This document shows, piece by piece, positions 8,193 through 17,443 of a stretch of 64,000 bases of DNA. The notes under the pieces were generated by a model. That model saw only the letters and a list, made by a program, of their open reading frames with translations. It was not told where the DNA came from and ran no database searches. Source of the stretch: Olivibacter domesticus (GTDB lineage Bacteria; Bacteroidota; Bacteroidia; Sphingobacteriales; Sphingobacteriaceae); the NCBI RefSeq assembly GCF_900109575.1, contig NZ_FOAF01000010.1, positions 62,001 to 126,000 on the forward strand, written 5' to 3'. Each line of letters opens with the position of its first letter. The stretch's first letter is position 1. The position numbers and the translations under genes were made by a program.

Positions 8193-9017
8193 ATGTTTAC
8201 AGATCGAAAAAAAATACTTTTTCCTTTTATTTTTATTTTGGTGTTTTTTTCCAAAGTAAATGCCCAGGATTGGGAGTTGGGTCTGAACTTAGGAGCCTCT
8301 GGATACATGGGCGAGCTTAACACAAGTAATCCCATGAAATTTAATGATTGGACATTAGGTCTTTTAGTACGGAAAAATTTAAGTCATAACTGGACAGTAA
8401 GGTTAAATTTGCTTCGGGCAAACACTAGGGGGAATGCTGCTACAAATGACAATGAAAATATTCAACAGCAAGGGTTATATTTTAAATCACCTTTATATGA
8501 GGCATCGCTATTAGCAGAATTTAATTTTTTTAAATTTGAACCTTCATATACTAGAGTTTCCTATACTCCGTATTTATTTGCAGGTATTGGAGGCTTTCAT
8601 TTTCAACCGAAGAGTTATAATTTTGATGGTGATTTAGTGAATCTTCACGAGTATCAAACAGAGGGAGTAAACTATAACAGATTTGCGATAGCTATCCCTT
8701 TTGGCCTAGGATTTAAATATAATTTGCGAGGCCCCTTAACGGTAGGGTTAGAGTTAGGGTACCGCATAGCTTTCACTGATTATCTAGATGATATCAGCGG
8801 TGATTATATAAGTGCTTACGGATGGGTCCCGTCCGAATATCAGCTAGGGACAGAAGCTTTAGAACAGCGAAAATATTTTATAGATCCTTCACAGCAAGCA
8901 ACTGTAGGAACGCAGCGAGGAGATGGAAGAAGCAAAGATTCTTATATGACGGCAACTATTACAGTTACGTATGCCATATTCAGGGCAGGATGCCCCGTAT
9001 ATATTAAAAAGAACTAG
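8193..9017 (+). CDS. Outer-membrane beta-barrel protein, DUF6089-like
   Basis: 274 residues from the ATG at 8193. An upstream TTG at 8184 is in frame but gives no better start. The signal peptide is KILFPFIFILVFFSKVNAQ. The mature part alternates aromatic and polar residues as in a small outer-membrane barrel and contains the segments LGASGYMGEL near the start and PYLFAGIGGFHF in the middle. I match it from memory to the DUF6089 barrel family commonly found upstream of uppS and bamA in this phylum. It ends 5 bases before uppS, so the two are co-transcribed. Confidence 0.75.
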   Translation: MFTDRKKILFPFIFILVFFSKVNAQDWELGLNLGASGYMGELNTSNPMKFNDWTLGLLVRKNLSHNWTVRLNLLRANTRGNAATNDNENIQQQGLYFKSPLYEASLLAEFNFFKFEPSYTRVSYTPYLFAGIGGFHFQPKSYNFDGDLVNLHEYQTEGVNYNRFAIAIPFGLGFKYNLRGPLTVGLELGYRIAFTDYLDDISGDYISAYGWVPSEYQLGTEALEQRKYFIDPSQQATVGTQRGDGRSKDSYMTATITVTYAIFRAGCPVYIKKN

Positions 9018-9022
9018 TTAAA

Positions 9023-9763
9023 ATGACTAATATTGAATTGATAGACCGAAATAAGCTGCCTCAACATGTTGCGGTTATTATGGATGGCAATGGGAGATGG
9101 GCTAAAGAAAAGGGTAAGCTAAGGGTCTTTGGCCATAAAGAAGGTGTTGCTTCGGTTAAGGATATTTTGGAAGGTGCTCTTGATATTGGATTGCCCTATT
9201 TGACTTTGTATACCTTTTCAACTGAAAATTGGAACCGCCCTAAGTTGGAAGTAGCGGCGTTGATGGAGCTTTTAGTCTCTTCGATCGCTAAAGAAACACA
9301 AACTATGATGAAGAATGGTGTGCGACTGAATGCTATTGGCAATTTAACGCAATTACCGCCAAGGGCGGTCAAATATTTGAAGAAGTGTATGGATGAAACT
9401 GCTATGAATACAAAGTGCACCTTAACGCTAGCACTTAGCTATAGCGCTAGATGGGAGATTGTTGATGCGGCAAAATCTTTGGCACAGTCAGCCCTTGATG
9501 GAGATATACAGATAGAAGATATAGATGAACACCTGTTTGCGCAGCGATTGAATTCATATCCATTACCCGATCCTGAATTGATGATTAGAACCAGTGGAGA
9601 GCAGCGTATTAGTAATTATTTATTATGGCAACTAGCCTACGCAGAACTGTATTTTACTAAGAAGTTATGGCCTGATTTTAGGCGCGACGATTTATATGAC
9701 GCGATTTTGTCGTATCAAAATCGAGAGAGACGATTTGGTTTAACGAGTGAACAGATAAAATAA
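9023..9763 (+). CDS. uppS: Isoprenyl transferase (undecaprenyl diphosphate synthase)
   Basis: 246 residues. The catalytic motif VAVIMDGNGRWAKEKG lies near residues 16-31. The family segments LTLYTFSTENWNRP and RTSGEQRISNYLLWQLAYAE are complete, including the C-terminal Glu that follows the substrate-binding Arg-Ser region. The enzyme makes the C55 lipid carrier for peptidoglycan and O-antigen in the inner membrane. It sits between an outer-membrane barrel gene and bamA, an envelope-assembly context typical of the phylum. Confidence 0.95.
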   Translation: MTNIELIDRNKLPQHVAVIMDGNGRWAKEKGKLRVFGHKEGVASVKDILEGALDIGLPYLTLYTFSTENWNRPKLEVAALMELLVSSIAKETQTMMKNGVRLNAIGNLTQLPPRAVKYLKKCMDETAMNTKCTLTLALSYSARWEIVDAAKSLAQSALDGDIQIEDIDEHLFAQRLNSYPLPDPELMIRTSGEQRISNYLLWQLAYAELYFTKKLWPDFRRDDLYDAILSYQNRERRFGLTSEQIK

Positions 9764-9881
9764 ATTTATAAATTTAATTTTAATATAAGTATCCATCGCT
9801 AAAGTCGAAATAACTGAAAAAAAATAGTTTAACAAAAATTAACAACTGTTTATTTTACTTTAGCGCCGATAAATAAATTCA

Positions 9882-12452
9882 ATGAAGCGATTTTTTCTTT
9901 TAATTGGTGTATACGTATTAGGAGCTCAACTAGCCTCTGCACAGCTTCGGGTAGGTAATTCTGCACGACCGTCTGGTGATCAGCTAAGCTATTTAGCCCC
10001 AAAAGATTATATTATTGGAGGTATAACGATCAGTGGTACGAAATTTTTGGATAACGATGTATTACTAACCATCTCCAAGCTCTCTGTTGGCGATAGAGTG
10101 GAAATACCTGGTGAAGCCACCTCTAATGCTATTAAAAATTTATGGTCGCAGGGATTATTTGATAATATAGAGCTTACTGTAGACATGATTAAGGGAGATT
10201 CTATATTTTTAAACATAGATGTGGTAGAAAGACCCCGTTTAACACGGATTGATTTGACAGGGCTCAGCAAAAGTCAAACGGAAGAAGTACGTAAGCGACT
10301 TAACGAAAATACAGGTAAGATTATTAACGAAAACCTGTTGAATACTACCCGAAATACCATTAAACGCTATTTAAGAGAAAAAGGGTTTTTATATCCTGAT
10401 ATTAAGACTTCACAAGTAAAAGATACTACGGAGGCGAATAATCAAATACTGAAAGTAGAGGTACAGAAGAACAAAAAGGTAAAAGCCAAGGAGATTAATT
10501 TTACAGGGAACAAAGAGTTTTCTAACTACAAAATGCATAAATACCTTAAGAAAGTTAAGCAGAAAAGGTGGTGGAGATTTTGGGGACCTGGGAAATTCAA
10601 CTTTGAAAAATACGGTGAAGGTAAGGAAGCGCTGATAACAAAAATGAGAGGGAAGGGTTATCGTGATGCTATAATTGTTAAAGATACGGTTACACAACTA
10701 AATCGTAAAAATGTAAAAGTAGATATTGAAGTTTATGAGGGGCCTAAATACTACTTCGGCAATATATCATGGTCTGGAAATGCTAAATATACAGATGAAA
10801 CATTAAGCAAAATTTTAGGGATTGAAAAGGGAGAAGTGTTTAGTGAAGAAAAACTAAATGCGAAACTGCTAGGGCCTTCAAAAAGTGGTGCGGATGTTTC
10901 TGCCTACTACATGGATGATGGTTATTTAACGTTTCAAGTGGATCCTGTACAAACTAAAATTTATGGAGATACGGTGGATTTGGAAATGCGTATGTATGAG
11001 GGGCCACAGTATGACGTAAATAGAATTGTTTTAAAAGGTAATGATGTAACCAATGATAAGGTTGTAAGACGTCAATTGCAAACAAAACCAGGACAGAAAT
11101 TTTCGAAGACTAATATTATGCGGGATATTAGGGAAATTGCTACCCTCGGTAACTTCGATGAATCAAAAACATCTCCTGTGCCAAAACCTAATCCTGCAGA
11201 CGGTACGGTAGATATTGAATATACAGTTGCGGAGAAACCATCGGATCAGGTAGAGCTTTCCGGCGGATTTGGTGCAGGGCGTATTATTGGAACATTGGGT
11301 TTAACCTTTAACAATTTTTCCACTAAGAATTTATTCAACAAGAAAGCGTGGAAACCACTTCCAAGAGGTGATGGTCAAAAACTAAGTTTACGCGGACAAA
11401 CAAGTGGTAAGTCGTATCAATCTTATAGCTTTTCGTTCTCAGAACCTTGGCTTGGCGGTAAGAAACCAATTTATTTCGGTTTGAGCGCATTTACTTCTAT
11501 GTCTGCATATGGAGGCTACGATTATTATACTGGTAGAGAAAATGTAACTGAAAGTACACCAAAGATCCGTATGAACGGGATAACAGTGAGTTTAGGTAAG
11601 CGTTTAAAATGGCCAGATTATGCCTTCCAGTTAAACTATTCACTTAACTTACAACAATATAAGTTAAGAAATTATGATGCTTATTTCTTATTTAAGAATG
11701 GTACTTCTTATAATATCAACTTAACACAAGAAATTAGTAGAAACTCATTGAGTGATCCGATTTTTCCAACATCGGGCTCAAATTTAAAGTTTACGGTACA
11801 AGCCACTCCTCCATATTCACTGTTTAATAATATCAATTACCCAACGGCACCAGATAATATTCGTTATCGCTGGGTTGAATATCACAAGTGGAAATTTGAT
11901 TCCCAATGGTTCCAAACGGTAGCCGGTAAGTTAGTGTTTAAGGCACAAGCACAGTTTGGTTTTATAGGCTCATATAGCAAAGTAACAGGAACATCTGCCT
12001 TTGAAAGATTTAAATTAGGGGGAGATGGTATGATGGGCTTTGATTTCTTGCAAGGGTCTGAAGTAGTAGCAATGCGCGGATATGCGAACGGTTATGTAAT
12101 TCCTGAGAACAAAACAAGTACCACTGATATCAATATAGCTAGAAACTCTGGTAGCCCGATTTATACCCGTTATCAGATGGAGTTACGGTATCCCGTTATG
12201 ATGAATGAACAGGCAAAAGTATTTTTATTAGCTTTTGCGGATGCCGGTAATACATGGGATCGTTTTAGAGACTTTAATCCATTTAAGGTTCGTCGTTCAG
12301 CAGGTATTGGAGCACGTATCTTCTTGCCTATATTCGGATTGTTGGGAATAGATTATGGTCATGCATTTGACCCTATCCCGGGCGTTCAATCTGATCAATG
12401 GCGTCAACCGTTCACGTTCAGTATTATGCAACAGATGGGCGGGTTTAATTAG
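9882..12452 (+). CDS. bamA: Outer-membrane protein assembly factor BamA
   Basis: 856 residues. A signal peptide (KRFFLLIGVYVLGAQLASAQ) is followed by POTRA repeats covering roughly residues 40-430, seen in GGITISGTKFLDNDVLL, KVKAKEINFTGNKEF and NRIVLKGNDVTNDKVVRRQL. The remaining 420 residues form the beta-barrel, including the lid-loop type motif MRGYANG and a final SIMQQMGGFN strand. BamA folds and inserts outer-membrane barrels. Two OmpH/Skp chaperones follow, as in many Gram-negative genomes. The size fits Bacteroidetes BamA. Confidence 0.94.
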   Translation: MKRFFLLIGVYVLGAQLASAQLRVGNSARPSGDQLSYLAPKDYIIGGITISGTKFLDNDVLLTISKLSVGDRVEIPGEATSNAIKNLWSQGLFDNIELTVDMIKGDSIFLNIDVVERPRLTRIDLTGLSKSQTEEVRKRLNENTGKIINENLLNTTRNTIKRYLREKGFLYPDIKTSQVKDTTEANNQILKVEVQKNKKVKAKEINFTGNKEFSNYKMHKYLKKVKQKRWWRFWGPGKFNFEKYGEGKEALITKMRGKGYRDAIIVKDTVTQLNRKNVKVDIEVYEGPKYYFGNISWSGNAKYTDETLSKILGIEKGEVFSEEKLNAKLLGPSKSGADVSAYYMDDGYLTFQVDPVQTKIYGDTVDLEMRMYEGPQYDVNRIVLKGNDVTNDKVVRRQLQTKPGQKFSKTNIMRDIREIATLGNFDESKTSPVPKPNPADGTVDIEYTVAEKPSDQVELSGGFGAGRIIGTLGLTFNNFSTKNLFNKKAWKPLPRGDGQKLSLRGQTSGKSYQSYSFSFSEPWLGGKKPIYFGLSAFTSMSAYGGYDYYTGRENVTESTPKIRMNGITVSLGKRLKWPDYAFQLNYSLNLQQYKLRNYDAYFLFKNGTSYNINLTQEISRNSLSDPIFPTSGSNLKFTVQATPPYSLFNNINYPTAPDNIRYRWVEYHKWKFDSQWFQTVAGKLVFKAQAQFGFIGSYSKVTGTSAFERFKLGGDGMMGFDFLQGSEVVAMRGYANGYVIPENKTSTTDINIARNSGSPIYTRYQMELRYPVMMNEQAKVFLLAFADAGNTWDRFRDFNPFKVRRSAGIGARIFLPIFGLLGIDYGHAFDPIPGVQSDQWRQPFTFSIMQQMGGFN

Positions 12453-12615
12453 AAGTTGTTGAAGGAAAATAGAACTGAATAAGAATTGTTAGTTTATAAA
12501 GATTAGTTATAATAATAGTGGAGCTAGGTGTATGTATGCATATGTGCGACGCTTGTGTGACACAGAAGATTGCTAAAAAATGTTAAATTTTATGTTTACT
12601 ACTCGATAATGGTAT

Positions 12616-12623
12616 TATCTTTG
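12616..12623 (+). promoter_or_regulatory. -7 box upstream of the first OmpH gene
   Basis: TATCTTTG matches TAnnTTTG exactly and lies 88 bases before the ATG at 12712, in the 259-base gap after bamA. The -33 element is not clear, so this is a modest call. Confidence 0.35.
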
Positions 12624-12711
12624 GCGTAAATATGAAGCGATTGTGTTTAGATCGTGTTAACATTAAACCATTTTGGCTAAAAAAGGTCTTTAAGTTATAA
12701 ATGAATAGATC

Positions 12712-13251
12712 ATGATGAACACTAAAAAAATAATATTAACGTTAGCCATTATATTGGTTACAGGAGTATCTGCCTTTGCTCAACGCTTTGCTTATGTGGA
12801 TAGTGAATATATTTTAAAACATATTCCTGAATATGTTTCTGCCCAAAAGCAATTGGAAGACATGTCGGTAAAATGGCAGAAAGAGGTTGATGCAAGATAC
12901 GGTTCCATAGAGCGGATGTATAAATCCTACCAACAAGATCAAGTAATGTTGAGTGAGGAAATGCGGAAAAAACGTGAAGATGAGATTGTGCAGAAAGAAC
13001 GTGAAACAAAGGAGTTTCAAAAGAAGATATTTGGTTTTGAAGGAGACCTTTACAAAGAAAGATTGAAATTAGTTAAGCCCATACAAGAGCGTGTTTCAAA
13101 AGCCATCCAAGCTGTTGCTGAAAGCCAAAATTTGGATATAGTGCTTGATAAGGGAAGTGAAGTAACATTTCTTTACTCCAATCCACGCTTAGATAAAAGC
13201 AATGATGTGATTACCCGATTAGGATATAAACCAGAAGCACTTGCAAAATAG
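12712..13251 (+). CDS. OmpH/Skp-family periplasmic chaperone
   Basis: 179 residues with a cleavable signal peptide ending at SAFAQ. The mature protein begins with the family strand RFAYVDSEYILKHIPEY. A long charged helical hairpin (about residues 45-115) follows, then the returning strand segment IQAVAESQNLDIVLDKGSEVTFLYSNPRLD. Skp trimers hold unfolded outer-membrane proteins in the periplasm for BamA. It is the first of two tandem paralogues. Confidence 0.9.
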   Translation: MMNTKKIILTLAIILVTGVSAFAQRFAYVDSEYILKHIPEYVSAQKQLEDMSVKWQKEVDARYGSIERMYKSYQQDQVMLSEEMRKKREDEIVQKERETKEFQKKIFGFEGDLYKERLKLVKPIQERVSKAIQAVAESQNLDIVLDKGSEVTFLYSNPRLDKSNDVITRLGYKPEALAK

Positions 13252-13387
13252 GGAATACTTGTTTAAAATTGCATCGGCTAAATGGATCCACATCATTGGT
13301 GACTGGCCAATTGAAGAAGTATATATAAATTAACTTAAACAATGTGAATATGCTCTAATGAGGGCAAGTAAAAACAAATTTAAATCA

Positions 13388-13990
13388 ATGAAACATTTAT
13401 TAAAGACGGTTTTAGTAGCTGCGGGATTATTTCTAACCATTAGTTCTGTAAGTGCACAACAGAAGATTGGTCATGTAAACTCTCAAGAAGTTTTATTTTT
13501 GATGCCAGAATACAAAACTGCAAATCAAGCATTAGAAACATTTGTTGGAACAAAACGTACGGAGCTTCAACAAATGGATACAGAGCGTCAGAAAAAAATT
13601 ACTGCGTATCAAGATAAGTATAAAACGTTAAGCGAGGCTAACAAAGAAGCATTGGGCAAAGAGTTACAAACTATGCAAACCGAAATTCAACAAGTGGAAG
13701 GCCGGATGCAGGAAGTTCAACAAAAGGCGGAACAAGAAGTGTCTGCAAAAAGAGAAGAGGTTTTTCAACCTGTTTTTGAAAAAGCAGAGAAAGCTATCCA
13801 AGCTGTTGCCAAAGAAAAGGGATATGCTTATATCCTAGATATTTCTCAACAATCAGTTCTTTATTTTGAAGGTGGTGAGGATATTGGTGCTGCGGTTAAA
13901 ACCAAATTAGGTATTGATCCTAATGCTAAACCAACGCCTCCAGCAGGAGCTGCTGCACCTGGAGCAACAACAACGCCAGCAACTAAATAA
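13388..13990 (+). CDS. Second OmpH/Skp-family periplasmic chaperone
   Basis: 200 residues from the ATG at 13388, which begins the signal peptide KHLLKTVLVAAGLFLTISSVSAQ. An in-frame ATG at 13358 would add 10 residues ahead of the signal and is not preferred. The mature part has the OmpH strand KIGHVNSQEVLFLMPEY, a long coiled-coil arm, and the segment AIQAVAKEKGYAYILDISQQSVLYFEGGEDI. The tail is rich in Pro, Ala, Gly and Thr, a low-complexity extension lacking in its neighbour. A terminator follows at once. Confidence 0.9.
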   Translation: MKHLLKTVLVAAGLFLTISSVSAQQKIGHVNSQEVLFLMPEYKTANQALETFVGTKRTELQQMDTERQKKITAYQDKYKTLSEANKEALGKELQTMQTEIQQVEGRMQEVQQKAEQEVSAKREEVFQPVFEKAEKAIQAVAKEKGYAYILDISQQSVLYFEGGEDIGAAVKTKLGIDPNAKPTPPAGAAAPGATTTPATK

Positions 13991-14010
13991 AATTAAGTAA
14001 TTGACAAGTC

Positions 14011-14042
14011 AAACCGTTTCCTAATTGGAAACGGTTTTTTTT
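14011..14042 (+). terminator. Rho-independent terminator after the bamA-ompH run
   Basis: AAACCGTTTCC pairs with GGAAACGGTTT around a 5-base loop (taatt), followed by a T run. This is a strong intrinsic terminator 20 bases after the second OmpH stop. Confidence 0.9.
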
Positions 14043-14125
14043 GTCTTTCTGTTATTTAACGCGGGTTTTATGGCTTAATAAGGCGTTAATTTAAAAACAT
14101 TCTAAATAGTTGTGTTTTACAAAGT

Positions 14126-14160
14126 TTTGACACTGTAACAAGTGTATAGATGTACTTTTG
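14126..14160 (+). promoter_or_regulatory. Promoter of hemA
   Basis: TTTG at 14126-14129 and TACTTTTG at 14153-14160 are separated by 23 bp, slightly long for the Bacteroidetes promoter. The TTG start of hemA lies 29 bases downstream. Confidence 0.45.
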
Positions 14161-14189
14161 TCCACAGTATAATATAGAGGTAAAGAGAA

Positions 14190-15434
14190 TTGGAGCACCT
14201 TAAAGTAATAGCATTTACACATAAGCATGTTGACCTAAAAGATTTAGGTAATTTAGTTATTTGTAATGAAGAGCTAGAAAGCCGATTGATCAATGTGAAG
14301 AATAACTTCGACATTGCGGAACTTTTCTATGTAGGAACCTGTAATCGCGTTGAATTTGTTTTTCATGGTGGGCATCCTTTGACAGATGATTTCGTTAAAG
14401 GTTTTCTAAGAGGGCTTAATTTCTGTGTTCCCGATGATCAATTTGATCAGTTCTTAGACCAAGTAACCACTTATGAAGGTATTGATGCATTGAATCATTT
14501 GTTTCGGATGTCGTGCTCATTGGAAAGTTTGGTAGTTGGAGAAAAGGAAATTCTTGCACAAGTACGTAGAGCCTACGAACGTTGTAGAATGAGTGGTCTG
14601 ACCGGGGATTTTATGCGTTTGATGATGAACAGCTTAGTGAAAACAGCTAAAGAAGTTTATACAAACACAAGGATATCCCGTAACCCCGTGTCTGTTGTAT
14701 CGTTAGCTTATCGAAAACTTAAAGACCTTAAATTTGTTGAAAACCCTCGTATCTTACTAATCGGCGCTGGAGAAACCAATCAGAACATATCTAAATACCT
14801 GCAGAAACATAAATTTTCCAACTTTGTTGTTTTTAATAGATCTCTTGACAAAGCAGAACGCTTAGCCAAAGATTTAAGAGGAAAGGCTTATTCACTTGCC
14901 GATTTGCGCAACTATAAAGGAGGTTTTGATATTTTGATTACTTGTACTGGAGCAACTGAGCCTGTGATCACATCATCAATTTATGAATCATTATTGAATG
15001 GTGAAACATCGAAGAAAATTGTTGTAGATTTAGCTATTCCTAATGATGTGACGGAAGAAGTAATTTCAATGTATCCAATGCATTATATTGAAGTTAGCAG
15101 TTTACAAGCTATTGCGAATAAGAATTTGCAAGAACGTTATAATGAGCTCATTCATGCTGAACGTATTATAGATTGTAATGTAGCTGAATTTATACCAATC
15201 CTGAAGCAACGAAAAGTAGAAATTGCTATGCGTCAGGTTCCTGAGAAAGTAAAAGAAATTAAATCATTTGCGTTAAATACCGTTTTTGCCAATGAGTTGA
15301 ATGCGCTAGATCCCTGTTCACGTGAGGTATTAGAAAAGGTAATCAACTACATGGAGAAAAAGTATATCAGCGTACCGATGGTATTGGCCAAAGAGATTCT
15401 GGTGGCGAAAAGTAAGGATATAGAAAATAATTAA
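14190..15434 (+). CDS. hemA: Glutamyl-tRNA reductase (TTG start)
   Basis: 414 residues. The catalytic Cys51 sits in YVGTCNRVEF, and the substrate-binding segment is SLESLVVGEKEILAQVRRAYE. The NADPH fold begins at RILLIGAGETNQNI, and the C-terminal dimerisation helices are present. The enzyme makes glutamate-1-semialdehyde, the first committed step of C5-route tetrapyrrole synthesis. The start is read as TTG at 14190. A stop lies in frame 9 bases upstream and there is no nearby ATG, while the residues after the TTG match the family's N-terminus. Confidence 0.94.
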   Translation: MEHLKVIAFTHKHVDLKDLGNLVICNEELESRLINVKNNFDIAELFYVGTCNRVEFVFHGGHPLTDDFVKGFLRGLNFCVPDDQFDQFLDQVTTYEGIDALNHLFRMSCSLESLVVGEKEILAQVRRAYERCRMSGLTGDFMRLMMNSLVKTAKEVYTNTRISRNPVSVVSLAYRKLKDLKFVENPRILLIGAGETNQNISKYLQKHKFSNFVVFNRSLDKAERLAKDLRGKAYSLADLRNYKGGFDILITCTGATEPVITSSIYESLLNGETSKKIVVDLAIPNDVTEEVISMYPMHYIEVSSLQAIANKNLQERYNELIHAERIIDCNVAEFIPILKQRKVEIAMRQVPEKVKEIKSFALNTVFANELNALDPCSREVLEKVINYMEKKYISVPMVLAKEILVAKSKDIENN

Positions 15435-15544
15435 TATAGCCTAAATCAATTTCCTTTATTCAGCATATTACTTAAATAAAAAACACAGTTTCAAGTAACG
15501 ATTGGACTAAGAGCTGATATATTTTTTTATTTTTATGGCTTTAT

Positions 15545-15578
15545 AAAGATGGTTAATTTTTCTTGGCCATCTTTTTTT
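15545..15578 (+). terminator. Terminator-like hairpin after hemA
   Basis: AAAGATGG (15545-15552) pairs with CCATCTTT (15567-15574) around a 14-base loop and runs into T residues. It sits in the gap between hemA and hemCD, so hemCD may have its own promoter or depend on read-through. Confidence 0.6.
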
Positions 15579-15640
15579 GTATTTTAGAACATTCTACGAT
15601 CAGGTTGTAAACATTTACTGTAAACATATTCTTAAAAGAA

Positions 15641-17281
15641 GTGGATAGAAAGCTTATTATTGGAACGAGAGGTAGTGATTTAGCCTTATGGCAGGCAAAC
15701 TATGTAAAGGACCGCTTGTCTGAAATCGGTGTGACGGCCGAACTGAAAGTTATCAAAACACAAGGCGATAATATACAACATCTTCGTTTGGATAAATTGG
15801 AAGGAAAAGGTTTTTTTACGAAGGAACTTGAAGAAGAACTTTTATCAGGTAAAATAGATATCGCCGTACATTCGCATAAAGATTTACCAACAACGAGTCC
15901 GCCTGGCTTGAAGATTGCCGCTGTTTCTGAACGTGAAGATCCTTCAGAACTGTTAATTATTCTAAAGGACTGTGTAGACTCAAAAAAGAGATTATCTGTT
16001 AAGCATAATGCAGTTGTTGGCACTTCTTCCAACAGAAGGAAAGCCCAGTTGTTGGCAACGAGGCCCGATTTGGAAATTGAAGACTTGAGAGGGAACGTGA
16101 ATACACGTATACAGAAATTGCGTGATGAAAAATACGATGCTATAATGCTTGCAAAAGCGGGGGTTGATCGATTGAAACTTGATTTAAGTGAATTCCATGT
16201 GGAAGTTATCCCCCCAACGGAAATTATTCCCGCCCCGGCACAAGGAGTACTGGCGGTTCAGATAAGGGCAACAGACGATGAGCTTCAGGAGGTATTAAAA
16301 CAAATACATGATGGTGAAGTAGCAGAAGCTATAGGTGTTGAACGTAAAGTGCTTAATTTATTTGAAGGGGGTTGCCATATGCCTCTAGGGTGTTATTGTC
16401 GTAAAACGGCTCAAGGTTTTGAAGTTTGGACAACGAAAGCGGAAGATGGTGAAAGTTTTCCTTCTAGATTATATCTAAAGGCCGATAGTACGACCGGGTT
16501 AGCGGAGAAAATTGTAAATCAATTCACGGATGATAGAAAATTACCTAATTCTGTATTCATTACACGTGAGTTAGCCGACAGCAGCTATTTAAAAAGAGCA
16601 TTAGCGCATCATAAAATTCAAGTAGAAGGCCGCTCATTAATTAAAATATTTTCCATTATAAACACGTTAGATCCTTATATTTTGAAATACGTCAAATGGG
16701 TTTTCTTCAGTAGCAAAAATGGTATTGAGAACTTCTTTCGACTTAAACCGAGGTTAAGTAAGCATGTGCAGTATGCGGTAGTTGGTAGGGGGTCTGAAGA
16801 GGCACTCCGCAGTTACGGGATAATACCTTCATTTTCCGGTGAAGCTGAAGGTATTGAGATGGAAAAAGTAGGTGATGCATTTGCGGCCATTGCCGCTGGG
16901 TCTACTGTGCTTTTTCCGAGGGCAAAAGGATCGCTGCAAACTATCCAGAGTAGGTTGGGATCTGATACTAAGATTATTGATCTACCTGTTTATGAAACGC
17001 GGATCGATGAAGATGTGGAAAGGTCTGGGGCCGATGTATTGATATTCACAAGTCCTACTAATGTAGAAGCATACTTTAAGAACAATCTGGTGGAACCTGG
17101 ACAGAAAATCATTAGCATAGGCAACTCAACTGGTAAAAAGTTGGAAGAAATAGGCCTGCAGTTTACACTGCCATTCTCTCCAGATGAATTAGGTCTAGCA
17201 GAGGCCGTTTTTGGCTTAGATTATGGTAATAGTAATTCCGCTAATGGTGACGCATCAAAAACTGTCACCCCATTGCTATAA
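15641..17281 (+). CDS. hemCD: Fused hydroxymethylbilane synthase / uroporphyrinogen-III synthase
   Basis: 546 residues in two parts. Residues 1-300 are porphobilinogen deaminase: GTRGSDLALWQA, HSHKDLPT, NRRKAQLL and the dipyrromethane-cofactor Cys245 in FEGGCHMPLG. Residues about 310-525 look like HemD: VFFSSKNGIENFF, the conserved VLFPRAKGS segment, and VLIFTSPTNVEAYF. The fusion would make linear hydroxymethylbilane and cyclise it to uroporphyrinogen III. The start is GTG at 15641; no ATG lies between it and the upstream in-frame stop. Confidence 0.93.
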   Translation: MDRKLIIGTRGSDLALWQANYVKDRLSEIGVTAELKVIKTQGDNIQHLRLDKLEGKGFFTKELEEELLSGKIDIAVHSHKDLPTTSPPGLKIAAVSEREDPSELLIILKDCVDSKKRLSVKHNAVVGTSSNRRKAQLLATRPDLEIEDLRGNVNTRIQKLRDEKYDAIMLAKAGVDRLKLDLSEFHVEVIPPTEIIPAPAQGVLAVQIRATDDELQEVLKQIHDGEVAEAIGVERKVLNLFEGGCHMPLGCYCRKTAQGFEVWTTKAEDGESFPSRLYLKADSTTGLAEKIVNQFTDDRKLPNSVFITRELADSSYLKRALAHHKIQVEGRSLIKIFSIINTLDPYILKYVKWVFFSSKNGIENFFRLKPRLSKHVQYAVVGRGSEEALRSYGIIPSFSGEAEGIEMEKVGDAFAAIAAGSTVLFPRAKGSLQTIQSRLGSDTKIIDLPVYETRIDEDVERSGADVLIFTSPTNVEAYFKNNLVEPGQKIISIGNSTGKKLEEIGLQFTLPFSPDELGLAEAVFGLDYGNSNSANGDASKTVTPLL

Positions 17282-17336
17282 TAATATATGGATAAACAGA
17301 AGGGCTATTTCTTTCTTATCTTTGTCTTAGAATCCT

Positions 17337-17400
17337 CCAGTAGCTTATATACAAGCCATTTCCTAAATGATTTTGGTAACGATAATTAGTAAGCTGCTGG
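17337..17400 (+). promoter_or_regulatory. Inverted repeat in the hemB leader
   Basis: The 11-base arms at 17337-17347 and 17390-17400 pair with one G-T mismatch, enclosing 42 bases, and a T run follows. A TATCTTTG box at 17317-17324 would place transcription start just before the hairpin, so it could act in the hemB leader. Termination of hemCD is the other reading. Confidence 0.4.
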
Positions 17401-17443
17401 ATGTTTTTTGATAAATAGTTAACGTATTATTGATAAAGGAGCA

